From Ornatilinea sp. (GTDB taxonomy: Bacteria > Chloroflexota > Anaerolineae > Anaerolineales > Anaerolineaceae), in the NCBI GenBank assembly GCA_018433975.1, contig JAHDQE010000029.1, positions 45,519-109,518 of the forward strand: DNA of 64,000 nt, read 5' to 3'. The notes under the pieces were generated by a model. The model made no database searches, was not told the origin of the DNA, and saw only the letters and a program-made list of their open reading frames with translations. Each line of letters begins with the position of its first letter. The first letter of the stretch is position 1. Of this stretch, positions 17,042 to 25,736 are shown piece after piece. The position numbers were made by a program, and so were the translations under genes.

Positions 17042-17407
17042 CTACTCGGGTATAGCGGGAATTACATTTGATATCGACTTAATAATAATTTGTTCAGGCC
17101 AGAGATCTGTATATGTATAACCCTCCAAAAAAGCCAATTTACCATTCCGAACAAAAAGTACACATCCCATGCCATTGGGAACCTTTTCCAATTGAACACC
17201 TACATGTCCAGCCGCAAAATTGAGAGGCTCTACCAAAGGAACAGTTTCTGAAACCTCAAATTTGGTAAAAAAACCAACACCTGAAAATTCACGACTAGCA
17301 ATTTTAGCAACAGTGTACTGTTTCCTGAGAACGTCCAGGACAGGATGATCTCCTTGCAACAAAAGTTTCATAAGCTCTTGTTCTAGTTTTTCTTGTGATA
17401 CTTCCAT
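17042..17407 (-). CDS. Conserved protein of unknown function
   Basis: 121 residues, soluble, more AT-rich than its neighbours. It has an N-terminal helix (QEKLEQELMKLLLQGDHPVL) followed by an alpha/beta part with GVGFFTKFEV, HVGVQLEKVP and CVLFVRNGKLAFLEGYTY. I recall the FVRxGxLxxLEGYTY ending from small uncharacterised bacterial proteins but cannot attach a function. It is 30 nt upstream of the nitroreductase gene on the same strand, so possibly co-transcribed. ATG 17407 is taken from the frame; the composition hints at later acquisition. Confidence 0.65.
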   Translation of the reverse strand: MEVSQEKLEQELMKLLLQGDHPVLDVLRKQYTVAKIASREFSGVGFFTKFEVSETVPLVEPLNFAAGHVGVQLEKVPNGMGCVLFVRNGKLAFLEGYTYTDLWPEQIIIKSISNVIPAIPE

Positions 17408-17567
17408 TGAGGCGCCCCCTATATGCAGAAATTATGAATAGGATAAAAAAAAGCGAACTAATTATTGTCACCTTTAAAGCATCGAGAGCTTTTTAATCAT
17501 TCTTACAGACATTCTAAAAACAAAATAAACAATCCTCTCAATCAACTAGCTTTGTTTTTTTTAGTAA

Positions 17568-17604
17568 ACCAGCAGGCTCGCTTCTCAAAAAAGAGCCTGC
17601 TGGT
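17568..17604. terminator. Hairpin after the DUF6159 gene
   Basis: Arms ACCAGCAGGCTC (17568-17579) and GAGCCTGCTGGT (17593-17604) form a perfect 12-bp stem with a 13-nt loop, 20 nt past the DUF6159 stop. The minus-strand flank is not a clear T-run, so terminator function is inferred. Confidence 0.55.
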
Positions 17605-17624
17605 AGTCTAAAAAGTGTTTCCGC

Positions 17625-18470
17625 CTAAGCCGTACGGAACGCGTTCTCTACCAGGCCCGGTTCAAAGAAACCATCCGACTGGCCGGAAACCGCATATTGA
17701 TAAACCGCCGCGGTATAAATTCCGGACAGCGTGGAATTAACCAGCCCGATCAGCACAAACATCAGCACCATACCGGCCCCAAAAACGATTGCCAGGACGG
17801 GAGATTCAAACACGGCAAACGCAACACCGATCAACGCGCCGCCAACCACCACCACACCCAGGATAATCAGGCCAAAAACGCTGCCCAGTCCGATATTCCC
17901 TGCAATTTGCTCCCCCCAGGTGCGCTTTAACAGCTCTACGCTGCGTTTAACGGCATCCACCGGCCCAACATCCTCAACCGCCAGCACAGGAACAACCAGA
18001 AAAGTAGCCAGGTTCCAGGCCAGTCCGATCAGGTTGACCACAAACCGGCCCAGTCCCTTGCTGCGGTCGGTGATGGATTTCAGGATCACACCCACCGTCG
18101 CGGCGATCAACGCATAACCCACTATCGGGCCAAAATGTTTGCTCGCAATCTGGAAACCGTCCTTTAGCGTCGGGTCACCGCCCCTGAGGCGGATCAACGC
18201 TGCACCCACCAGCGCCGTGTTCATATAAAAGATCACCGTGTATTGGACCACATAGAACAAAAACAGCACCACATAGCGCACAACCTGAAGATTTTTTGGA
18301 AGCGCTGCGTCAAAGAGATTTGCAAAGATAGAAGGAACAATGAAAACTGCAGAGACGATCATCACACCAATGGAGGAGATCAGTGGAAAGACCAGCAGTT
18401 CTTTATCCGCCATCAGCACCCTGGCGCTGGACTTCACTAATTCCCAACTGTTCGACAAACGCTCAAACAT
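17625..18470 (-). CDS. DUF6159-family integral membrane protein
   Basis: 281 residues with six hydrophobic helices, two near residues 25-55, one near 68-90, and later ones near 115-130, 150-165 and 200-250. The start MFERLSNSWELVKSSARVL, then LLVFPLIS, and the central VPVLAVEDVGPVDAVKRSVELLKRTWGEQI are hallmarks of DUF6159, a common membrane family without known function. A near-perfect AAGGAGG Shine-Dalgarno precedes ATG 18470. It is a single-gene unit. Confidence 0.85.
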   Translation of the reverse strand: MFERLSNSWELVKSSARVLMADKELLVFPLISSIGVMIVSAVFIVPSIFANLFDAALPKNLQVVRYVVLFLFYVVQYTVIFYMNTALVGAALIRLRGGDPTLKDGFQIASKHFGPIVGYALIAATVGVILKSITDRSKGLGRFVVNLIGLAWNLATFLVVPVLAVEDVGPVDAVKRSVELLKRTWGEQIAGNIGLGSVFGLIILGVVVVGGALIGVAFAVFESPVLAIVFGAGMVLMFVLIGLVNSTLSGIYTAAVYQYAVSGQSDGFFEPGLVENAFRTA

Positions 18471-18548
18471 TTTATCCTCCTTTCAAACCACCAAATGGCA
18501 ACCCATCTCTTCTCAAATAACAGTATTTACCCCGGATGGACAGAGGGC

Positions 18549-19397
18549 TTAATCTCCGTTCTTATCCGGAGGCTGACTGTGACGCCCGCGCCCCAGGGCC
18601 TGAGAGCGTTCATAAGCCGCCCAGATGGCCCGTGAGATTGCCGTCCGCAGCCCTGCTTTTTCGAGATAATACAAAGCCGCCGCAGAGGTCCCCGCCGGGG
18701 AAGTTACTTCATTACGCAGTTTAGCGGGATGATCCTTCTTCAGATCATAATATTCCACGGAACCGCGCAGAGTTCCAATCACCAATTTTTCCGCAGTCCG
18801 CCGCTGAAATCCCAGGTGCACACCGGCGTCGATCATTGCTTCCATGAACAGGAAGGCATAAGCCGGGCCGGAACCGCTCAACGCGGTCGCCATATCCAGA
18901 AAACGCTCTTCCTCTTCAAAGACCTCTTCACCGAGGGCTTCAATGATCGCTCTGGCCCGCCCGATCTGCATCTCCGAGACTTCTTCGGTGGCCGTCCAGA
19001 CGGTGATCCCTTTGCCGATCTGCGCCGGTGTATTGGGCATAGCCCGCACCACGCTTTGATGCGCCAAACCCTGCTGGATCACGGCAATCGGAGCACCGGC
19101 CACAATAGAAAGCACCAAAGCTTCCGGTGGGATTTTTCCATGCAGGTCATGCAGCACTTTATCCAAAGTCTGGGGTTTCACGGAAAGAATCACAATCTCT
19201 GCGCCTTTCACCGCTTCCTTATTATCAGAATAAGGTGGAACCCCATACAATTCTTTTAACTCTTCTCCCCGCTCCACAATGGGACCCGCCGCCCGGATAT
19301 TTTCCGGTTCAGCCAACCCATTCCGCAGCAAGCCGGCAATGATGGCCTCTCCCATTACACCGGGCCCGATCAACGCAATAACAGGATGATTATTCAT
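18549..19397 (-). CDS. proC: Pyrroline-5-carboxylate reductase
   Basis: 282 residues. It catalyses the last step of proline synthesis, reduction of P5C with NAD(P)H. N-terminal Rossmann motif IALIGPGVMGEAIIAGLL; middle VLSIVAGAPIAVIQQGL; RAMPNTPAQIGKGITVW; C-terminal dimer domain with ALSGSGPAYAFLFMEAMIDA and EVTSPAGTSAAALYYLE. All are diagnostic of ProC. ATG 19397 is chosen because the upstream extension is not conserved-like and AAGGTCAGG lies before it. It starts 17 nt after the methyltransferase gene. Confidence 0.95.
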   Translation of the reverse strand: MNNHPVIALIGPGVMGEAIIAGLLRNGLAEPENIRAAGPIVERGEELKELYGVPPYSDNKEAVKGAEIVILSVKPQTLDKVLHDLHGKIPPEALVLSIVAGAPIAVIQQGLAHQSVVRAMPNTPAQIGKGITVWTATEEVSEMQIGRARAIIEALGEEVFEEEERFLDMATALSGSGPAYAFLFMEAMIDAGVHLGFQRRTAEKLVIGTLRGSVEYYDLKKDHPAKLRNEVTSPAGTSAAALYYLEKAGLRTAISRAIWAAYERSQALGRGRHSQPPDKNGD

Positions 19398-19414
19398 ATC
19401 ACACGCACCTGACC

Positions 19415-20338
19415 TTAAGATTTTCCAGAACGCCCGCTGGCAGCCCAACGCGCGAAAATGGCTGTCGATAACAATCTCCCGGCGCTCTTTTCCCGAATGG
19501 CAATCTCGCCACACGAGGCTTCACCGGAGTGTTCACCCATCATTTCCAGCAGAGCAGTCTGCAGAGTAATCGGAGAAGCTTTGACCGCATAAGCCGTGAT
19601 AGCCACAAACTGTGGAGATGGGCTAAGGATCTGGCCGGAAGCATCCAGCAGATCCGCTATCAGCTTGAAAAATTCCCAAACCTCGCCCTTGGGGCCGCGT
19701 CCAAACTTGGGAGGGTCCATGATAATTCCATCGTATTTGGAACCGCGCCGGCCTTCCCGCTGGACAAACTTGAGGGCGTCATCCATTAACCACCGTATGG
19801 AGCGGTCTCCCAGCCCCGAGCTGCGCTGGTTATCTTTTGCCCAGGTCATGACCTTTTTCGAGGCGTCTACATGAGTGACCACTGCGCCGGCCTGAGCAGC
19901 GGCCAGGCTTGCCACTCCGGTGTAGCCAAACAAATTAAGCACTTTAATCGGTCGACCCGCTCCCCGGACCTGATCTCCGATCCAGCTCCATTGAGAAGCC
20001 TGTTCGGGGAACACTCCCAGGTGCCGTGAAGCCGTTGTCTGGAGCCAGAGTTGGAAACCTTCAAAGTTAAACAACCAGCGGCGGGGGAGTTGGTGGTAAT
20101 ATGCCCAATGCCCGCCGTTCTCCTCCGGCGAGGAGGTGAATTCAGCATCGGCTTTCTTCCACTCCAAGTCCGGCAAAGCCGGCTTCCAGATCGCCTCCGC
20201 CTCCGGACGGATCAGCACATGATCTCCATAGCGCTCCAGCTTGCGCCCGTTCCCACTATCCAGTAATTCATACGTTTCGCTGCCCGGAAGGGTAAGGATT
20301 TCCAATCGGGGATTTTGATTTTCTTTTTGTTCGGTCAT
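19415..20338 (-). CDS. SAM-dependent methyltransferase (RlmI-like rRNA class)
   Basis: 307 residues. The SAM motif VLNLFGYTGVASLAAAQAG (about 135-153), VTHVDASKKVMTWAKDNQ and catalytic-type MDPPKFGRGPKGE (about 212-224) match the RlmI/RlmK-like class I methyltransferases that act on 23S rRNA. An N-terminal small beta domain (about 20-90) is present, but no PUA domain is evident, so the exact target is unknown. AGGAT precedes ATG 20338. Probably co-transcribed with proC. Confidence 0.82.
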   Translation of the reverse strand: MTEQKENQNPRLEILTLPGSETYELLDSGNGRKLERYGDHVLIRPEAEAIWKPALPDLEWKKADAEFTSSPEENGGHWAYYHQLPRRWLFNFEGFQLWLQTTASRHLGVFPEQASQWSWIGDQVRGAGRPIKVLNLFGYTGVASLAAAQAGAVVTHVDASKKVMTWAKDNQRSSGLGDRSIRWLMDDALKFVQREGRRGSKYDGIIMDPPKFGRGPKGEVWEFFKLIADLLDASGQILSPSPQFVAITAYAVKASPITLQTALLEMMGEHSGEASCGEIAIREKSAGRLLSTAIFARWAASGRSGKS

Positions 20339-20556
20339 TCACGATCCTGAGAATCTATAATTTGGGGTTATTTAAACTGCTTTATACTGTCGTAATTACT
20401 TATTGAGTATACCAGTTTTCACCTCGTGCTTAAGATATACGGTAAAAAATGTACAAAATCAACCTTTTCAAGGTCTTATACCCCTTTTCCTCTATAAATC
20501 CGCAATGGATTATAATGTCCCCAACCTATTCCGGTTCAAGAAAGGACTCTTTTTGC

Positions 20557-21711
20557 ATGAAATACGATTTTGATTTCCTCCCCGACCGCCAACACACCGA
20601 GAGCGTTAAATGGGGAGTCTTCGATAAGGATGTGCTCCCAATGTGGGTTGCGGATATGGATTTCCGCTCACCCGAACCCATCATCCGTGCCTTGCAGGAA
20701 CGCGTTTCCCATGGGGTGTTCGGATACGCAATGGAAATGCCGGAACTGCGGGAAACTATCCAGAAGCATCTGGCCGAAAGTTATCATTGGAGTGTCAGTC
20801 CTGAAGAAATCGTTTTTGTGCCCGGCGTTGTTAAAGGCTTTAACCTGGCCAGCCACATGTTCTCAGCCCAGGGCGGCGGCGTACTGATGCAAACCCCGGT
20901 ATATTTCCCCTTCCTTTCAGCTCCTGCCAACGCCGGACTGGAGCGTCAGGAAATGGAACTGACCCGAATGCAGGACGGCAGCTACTGCGTCGATTACGAC
21001 CGCTTTGAAGAAACCATAACGGACCAGACCCGTCTTTTTATCCTCTGTAACCCTCACAATCCGGTGGGGAGAGTCTTCCGAAAAGAAGAACTTGAGCGTA
21101 TGGCGGAAATCTGCCTGCGGCACAATGTAATGATCTGTTCCGATGAGATTCATTGCGAACTGCTCTTCTCAGGGCAGCAGCACCATCCTATCGCCACATT
21201 GTCCCCGGAGGTTGCTCAAAACACCATTACCCTCATGGCGCCCAGCAAAACTTACAACATTGCCGGACTGGACTGTTCTTTCGCCGTGATCCAGAATCCC
21301 GAACTTCGGAAACAGTATAAGGCAGCCGGGCAAGGATTGACCGGGCATGTTAATTTGATGGGATTGGTAGCCGCGCTGGCCGCCTATCAGAGCGGGCAGG
21401 AATGGCTCGAACAGGCCCTTGTCTATCTGGAAGCCAACCGCGATTACCTGTACCGGACCGTGCGGGATGAACTTCCCGGAATCCACATGACCAGCCCGGA
21501 GGGCACTTATCTGGCCTGGCTGGACTGCCGGGAAGCAGGAATCGAGGGGAACCCGCAGAAATTTTTCTTAGACAAAGCCCGCGTGGCTTTGAATGAAGGC
21601 GCTACTTTTGGCAAAGGAGGCGAGGGTTTTGTCCGCCTTAATTTTGGCTGCCCGCGTCCCATGCTGGAAGAAGCTCTAAACCGAATGAAGAGTGCACTGT
21701 TAAATTCCTGA
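20557..21711 (+). CDS. patB: PatB/MalY-type PLP C-S lyase (cystathionine beta-lyase-like)
   Basis: 384 residues. It is a fold-type I PLP enzyme: MWVADMDFRSPEPII near residue 29, ILCNPHNPVGRVF (about 162-174), ICSDEIHCELLF (about 193-204) and the PLP lysine in APSKTYNIAGLDCSFAVI (about 228-245). The motifs match the PatB/MalY group, which cleaves cystathionine or cysteine. ATG 20557 follows AAGAAAGGA; the longer upstream frame has no support. A TATAAT at 20510-20515 may be its -10. Aminotransferase activity cannot be excluded. Confidence 0.88.
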   Translation: MKYDFDFLPDRQHTESVKWGVFDKDVLPMWVADMDFRSPEPIIRALQERVSHGVFGYAMEMPELRETIQKHLAESYHWSVSPEEIVFVPGVVKGFNLASHMFSAQGGGVLMQTPVYFPFLSAPANAGLERQEMELTRMQDGSYCVDYDRFEETITDQTRLFILCNPHNPVGRVFRKEELERMAEICLRHNVMICSDEIHCELLFSGQQHHPIATLSPEVAQNTITLMAPSKTYNIAGLDCSFAVIQNPELRKQYKAAGQGLTGHVNLMGLVAALAAYQSGQEWLEQALVYLEANRDYLYRTVRDELPGIHMTSPEGTYLAWLDCREAGIEGNPQKFFLDKARVALNEGATFGKGGEGFVRLNFGCPRPMLEEALNRMKSALLNS

Positions 21712-21763
21712 AACCCCACAAATTGGATGGCCTTATGCAGTGCAAGGAAATTTTGATAACAAA

Positions 21764-22420
21764 ATGATGAATGAAAAAGAAACTCCAAAACAACGTGGAA
21801 AATCATGTTCCTGTTTCAGTTTTTTGGGGGGCGGAATCCTCCTCCTGCTAGGGTTGGTAGGTATCTATTTTGTTTTATGGGCCATGGGCGCGTTTCTGAT
21901 CATCGCCGACCCTGAAAAAAATGTGGATGCCGCCGTTGCTCTCAGCGGTGGAGAACTGGACCGGGTGCAGGAAGCGGCCCGGTTGTATAACGAACAAGTC
22001 GTACATTGGGTGATCCTCACCGAGACCGGCGAGATGGTCCCCGAATTAGGTGAAGATTATTTCATCCTGCGGAAAAACGAGGCTATGAAAATGGGAGTTC
22101 CCGGAGATGCCATCCTGGTTACCGACCGCACCGTCAGCAGCACCCAGGAAGAGGCCCAGGCTGTACGCGAACTGCTTCAAAAAACCGACCTGTCGTCCTG
22201 TATTGTCATCACCGATCCATTCCACAGTTTCCGCACCCGCCTCATATTCCGGGAAGAGTTTGACGGCACCGGTCTCACCGTGCGGGTGCGCCCGGTGCGC
22301 AATCACTGGTACCATTCCAATACCTGGTGGCTCAGCAAAGCCGGTTGGGAAGCAACCATCCTCGAATACGCCAAACTATTCGCCCATTTGATGGGTGTCT
22401 CTTCCAACGACTTCAATTAA
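21764..22420 (+). CDS. DUF218/YdcF-ElyC-like membrane-anchored protein
   Basis: About 218 residues. One N-terminal membrane helix (GGGILLLLGLVGIYFVLWAM, about 22-41) is followed by a DUF218 domain. The strand AAVALSGGELDRVQEAARLYN and the later VTDRTVSSTQEEAQAVRELL and VITDPFHSFRTRLIF fit the YdcF/SanA/ElyC family, implicated in envelope carrier-lipid or peptidoglycan steps. Start is ATG 21764 or 21767; AAGGAAA lies upstream. It follows patB at about 50 nt. Confidence 0.78.
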   Translation: MMNEKETPKQRGKSCSCFSFLGGGILLLLGLVGIYFVLWAMGAFLIIADPEKNVDAAVALSGGELDRVQEAARLYNEQVVHWVILTETGEMVPELGEDYFILRKNEAMKMGVPGDAILVTDRTVSSTQEEAQAVRELLQKTDLSSCIVITDPFHSFRTRLIFREEFDGTGLTVRVRPVRNHWYHSNTWWLSKAGWEATILEYAKLFAHLMGVSSNDFN

Positions 22421-22740
22421 TCCCTGCACCAACCCGCAGGGTGAGAAACCATGCCATCCCCCGAGCATGAGCCATTCCGGCAAACGCCTGTTTGTGCCAA
22501 AACTTCCTATCTTTACTTCTGTCCACAACAATACGGATGGATTGTTTGCTTCTCTCCGCAATTCACAGGACAAAGCGCACTGCTTTTCAACCTATTGAGA
22601 GTCTGAAAAGATTGCCATATACGATGACATTTAATGTACTTTTTTGATATGATAGGAATAAGATAAACAAACAAGAATTTACATCTTATCTCACCTGATT
22701 TGTGGGGCACACGGTACCCCTGACACATAAGGAAAAATCC
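22421..22740. other. Intergenic region before the DUF1028 gene
   Basis: 320 bases without a gene. A small hairpin CCCTGC/GCAGGG (22422-22441) directly follows the YdcF-like stop and may end its transcript. The rest is AT-rich, with TATGAT near 22645 as a weak promoter candidate. Nothing else was seen. Confidence 0.4.
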
Positions 22741-23700
22741 ATGAGATCCGCAGACGCGCAAAACAAAGCAGTCTTCACCGCCCGATTCCCATTGGCACAC
22801 ACCTTCTCTATCGTAGCCCGCGACCCTGAAACCGGCGCAATGGGAGTCGCTGTACAATCCCATTGGTTTTCGGTAGGCGGCCTGGCCCCCTGGGCCGAGG
22901 CCGGAGTCGGCGTGGTCGTCACCCAATCCATTGTCGAACCCAGTTATGGTCCCCTTGGGTTGGAACTGATGTACGCCAACAAATCGGCTCCCAGTGTCCT
23001 GAATGCGCTGCTTGAACCCGACGAAGGTCGTGAACTGCGCCAGGTAGCCATGGTGGATTACATGGGAAGAGTTGCCACATATACCGGCTCACGCTGCATC
23101 GCCGAGGCTGGGCACGAAATCGGCGAACAGTTCTCCGTGCAGGCCAACATGATGTCCAATCGTGAAGTGTGGCCCGCCATGGCCGCCGCTTATCGCGCAG
23201 CAAAAGGCGACCTGGCAGACCGGATGCTGGCTGCGCTGGTGGCCGGACAGGAAGCCGGCGGAGACGTCCGTGGAAAACAGAGCGCCTGCATTCTCATTGT
23301 TGAAGCACAGGCCACCCAGCGCCCCTGGGAAGACACTTTGATGGACCTTCGAGTAGAAGATCATCCCAACCCGATAGAAGAACTGCAAAGGCTGGTGAAA
23401 CTCTACCGGGCTTACAGTAAAATGAATCAGGGCGACCGTTATATGGAGAGAAATGATATCCCCGGAGCATTGAACGCTTACCGTACCGCAGTCGAAATTG
23501 CCCCCGGAATTGACGAGCTTCCTTTCTGGCAGGCGGTAACCCTGGCAGATCTGGGACAATTGGAAGAGGCCCTTCCAATTTTCAAGAGGATTTTCTCTCA
23601 CAACCCCAATTGGGCCAGCCTTATCCAGCGCCTGCCGGCTTCAGGTCTCCTGAAGGATGACCCGGAAATGATGCGGCGCATTCTGGAAATGGCAAAGTGA
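22741..23700 (+). CDS. DUF1028 Ntn-hydrolase-like protein with C-terminal TPR
   Basis: About 319 residues. The DUF1028 domain (about 15-215) begins with HTFSIVARDPETGAMGVAVQ, followed by WAEAGVGVVVTQSI, MVDYMGRVATYTG and ACILIVEAQ. This family has an Ntn-hydrolase-like fold whose substrate is unknown. The C-terminal about 80 residues carry two TPR units (DRYMERNDIPGALNAYRTAV; PFWQAVTLADLGQLEEALPI). ATG 22741 is preceded by AAGGAA. It is 16 nt upstream of the protease gene, suggesting an operon of degradative enzymes. Confidence 0.85.
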   Translation: MRSADAQNKAVFTARFPLAHTFSIVARDPETGAMGVAVQSHWFSVGGLAPWAEAGVGVVVTQSIVEPSYGPLGLELMYANKSAPSVLNALLEPDEGRELRQVAMVDYMGRVATYTGSRCIAEAGHEIGEQFSVQANMMSNREVWPAMAAAYRAAKGDLADRMLAALVAGQEAGGDVRGKQSACILIVEAQATQRPWEDTLMDLRVEDHPNPIEELQRLVKLYRAYSKMNQGDRYMERNDIPGALNAYRTAVEIAPGIDELPFWQAVTLADLGQLEEALPIFKRIFSHNPNWASLIQRLPASGLLKDDPEMMRRILEMAK

Positions 23701-23716
23701 AAAGCAGGAGGTGAAC

Positions 23717-24721
23717 ATGTCTCTGGAACAGGTTAACCGGGTAAAAGAACAGTACAAAGAATCGATCCTCGCCAAAGATTACGTGGTGGGCGTGGGGACA
23801 GGCTACAAGATCAGCCACGGACGGCAGACCGACCGTCTGGCTATCATCACCCTGGTCAAGGAAAAGATTCCTCAATCCGGCCTGCCTTCCCAGGCACTGG
23901 TTCCTCAACAACTGGACGGAGTCACAACGGATGTTATAGAGGTCGGAGATATCCACGCCTTCCAATCCCCCACCGAGCTGTTTCGCCCCGCGCCGGGAGG
24001 TGTGAGCATTGGACACTTCCGCACCACCGCAGGAACATTGGGCTGTGTGGTGCGCGACCGGGAATTCGGTACCCGGCTGATTCTCTCCAACAACCATATC
24101 CTCGCAAACAGCAACCAGGCCTCTCCCGGCGACCCCATTTTACAGCCCAGTGCTGTGGATGGCGGCCGCGTCAAAGACCATACCCTGGCCTATCTGGTGC
24201 GCTTTGTCCCGCTCAAATTTGGAATCGAGAAGGGGACCTGTGCAATTGCCAACACCCTTGCCGACCTGACCAATAAAATCGCGGAAGTATTTGGCTCTAA
24301 CCACCGCATGGAAGTCGTGCGTTTCGACTCGGGAGCCGCAAACCTGGTGGACGCTGCCGTAGCACGCCCGGTCAATGACGAGGATATCCAGGATGAGATT
24401 TTGCATATTGGCGCGGTACAGGGCACCCTTGAAGCACAGTTGGGAATGGCCGTGCGAAAATCGGGACGCTCGACCGGTTTAACGACCGGTACAATCACCG
24501 TCTTGAATGCTTCCGTTAATGTCAGTTATCTTGATAACAAGGTCGCCCGGTTTGAGAACCAGATTCTCACCACGCCCATGTCTCAGGGGGGGGACTCCGG
24601 TTCGCTGCTGGTAGACGGGAATGCGTTAAAAGCCGTAGGATTGTTGTTCGCAGGATCCAGCCAGGTCACCATTTACAATCCTATCCAGGCCGTTCTGGAT
24701 GCATTAGAGGTGGATTTGTGA
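23717..24721 (+). CDS. Trypsin-like serine protease with N-terminal extra domain
   Basis: About 334 residues. The putative triad is His in ILSNNHILAN (about 122), Asp in NLVDAAVARP (about 214) and Ser in SQGGDSGSLLV (about 292), the S1/NAL1-like arrangement. There is no signal peptide, so it is probably cytosolic. The first about 80 residues (VVGVGTGYKISHGRQTDRLA through DVIEVGDIHA) form a separate domain that recurs as the stand-alone product of the next gene. ATG 23717 is chosen for its AGGAGG 5 nt upstream. The DUF1028 gene precedes it and the N-domain gene overlaps its stop. Confidence 0.82.
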   Translation: MSLEQVNRVKEQYKESILAKDYVVGVGTGYKISHGRQTDRLAIITLVKEKIPQSGLPSQALVPQQLDGVTTDVIEVGDIHAFQSPTELFRPAPGGVSIGHFRTTAGTLGCVVRDREFGTRLILSNNHILANSNQASPGDPILQPSAVDGGRVKDHTLAYLVRFVPLKFGIEKGTCAIANTLADLTNKIAEVFGSNHRMEVVRFDSGAANLVDAAVARPVNDEDIQDEILHIGAVQGTLEAQLGMAVRKSGRSTGLTTGTITVLNASVNVSYLDNKVARFENQILTTPMSQGGDSGSLLVDGNALKAVGLLFAGSSQVTIYNPIQAVLDALEVDL

Positions 24722-24978
24722 GCACCGATCCGTTTGAATCCATCCAGAGCGTATTAAAGGCTCATCAGGATGCATTGATGGCAAAACCCAATGTGGTCGG
24801 CGTGGGAATTGGCTTTCGCGAGACCCACGGGGTCCGTACCGACACCGTGGGTATTGTGGTGCTGGTTTCTCACAAGTTTCCTGCCGCCGAACTCTCCCCC
24901 GAAGCACTTCTCCCCACCGAGCTGGACGGCATCCCGGTGGATGTGCAGGAAGTCGGAAAGATCAGTGCGCAAAGCTAA
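24718..24978 (+). CDS. Free-standing copy of the protease N-terminal domain
   Basis: 86 residues. GTG 24718 overlaps the protease stop TGA (GTGA), with a purine-rich GAGGTGG inside the protease's end as its ribosome site. The sequence VVGVGIGFRETHGVRTDTVG, VLVSHKFP, LLPTELDGIPVDVQEVGKI aligns along its whole length with residues about 8-85 of the protease. By translational coupling the two should be made together. An inhibitor, pro-domain or assembly partner role is inference; a decayed second protease copy is the alternative, although the frame is intact. Confidence 0.75.
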   Translation: MSTDPFESIQSVLKAHQDALMAKPNVVGVGIGFRETHGVRTDTVGIVVLVSHKFPAAELSPEALLPTELDGIPVDVQEVGKISAQS

Positions 24979-25170
24979 ACTATCACCTGCGTTGATTTCC
25001 TTTTTTCTATGCAACAACTGGCTGTATTCACAGTCGAGAATTTCTGCACTGAAGCAAATTTCACTTAAAACCTGCTAGCCCACATCCCCTGCTTCCCTCT
25101 GATTTGGTCCCGGCAATGGGGACACATTCAGCAAACTACCCATTGGGGTCCCGGCGGATGGCATTGTTTG

Positions 25171-25533
25171 TCAGCAGGTCACGTGAAATAACCCAATCAC
25201 AGCTCCTTCGGCACTGTTCCATGCCTGTATGGCCTCCTGAACCGGGAAAAGCTGGACCTCCACCCCTTTGTCTTTGAAAAATTCTTCCGCTGCCTCAGAC
25301 AGGCGGACGTTGTCGAATTGTCCCGTCCCCACAATCAATTTCCGGGCACCTTCCTCGTATGTGTACTGCGCTTCCTCCAAAGAGATAATATGCGAGGTTC
25401 CATAAATTGCTTTGGATAATTTTTTCTTGCGCTTTTTAACCTTACCATTCAGGTTAATGTAAATATCATGCTGGTATTTTGTTCCCTCAACGGTCATACT
25501 GCCAAAAACCGATCCATTGATCACAGGTTTCAT
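25171..25533 (-). CDS. Mth938-like (DUF498/NDUFAF3-type) domain protein
   Basis: 120 residues. The order IYINLNGKVKKRKKKLSKA, GTSHIISLEEAQYTYEEGARKLIVGTGQFDNVRLSEAAEEFF, GVEVQLFPVQEAIQAWNSAEG fits the Mth938 fold. That family occurs in archaea, bacteria and, as NDUFAF3, in mitochondrial complex I assembly; its molecular role is unclear. AAGGTGAG precedes ATG 25533. It is a single-gene unit convergent with the protease genes. Confidence 0.85.
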   Translation of the reverse strand: MKPVINGSVFGSMTVEGTKYQHDIYINLNGKVKKRKKKLSKAIYGTSHIISLEEAQYTYEEGARKLIVGTGQFDNVRLSEAAEEFFKDKGVEVQLFPVQEAIQAWNSAEGAVIGLFHVTC

Positions 25534-25654
25534 GATCTCACCTTACCTTTCCTGAATAGATGCGCTGATTCTATTGTACAGAATTCAATAACGCTCTGAA
25601 AGCGGTTTTGCAAAAACCTCCGCCCCATAATTTCTAAATAATTGTCTGGACTAC

Positions 25655-25682
25655 TTTACCGCACGGCAAACCCCGGTATAAT
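25655..25682 (+). promoter_or_regulatory. Promoter of purB
   Basis: -35 TTTACC (25655-25660), 16-nt spacer, -10 TATAAT (25677-25682). The start point near 25689 gives a leader of about 48 nt. No riboswitch-like structure fits in so short a leader. Confidence 0.65.
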
Positions 25683-25736
25683 TTGATCTGGCTTTTGCCG
25701 TTTGAACAGGGATATTCTCATACAAGGAATTTTTTG

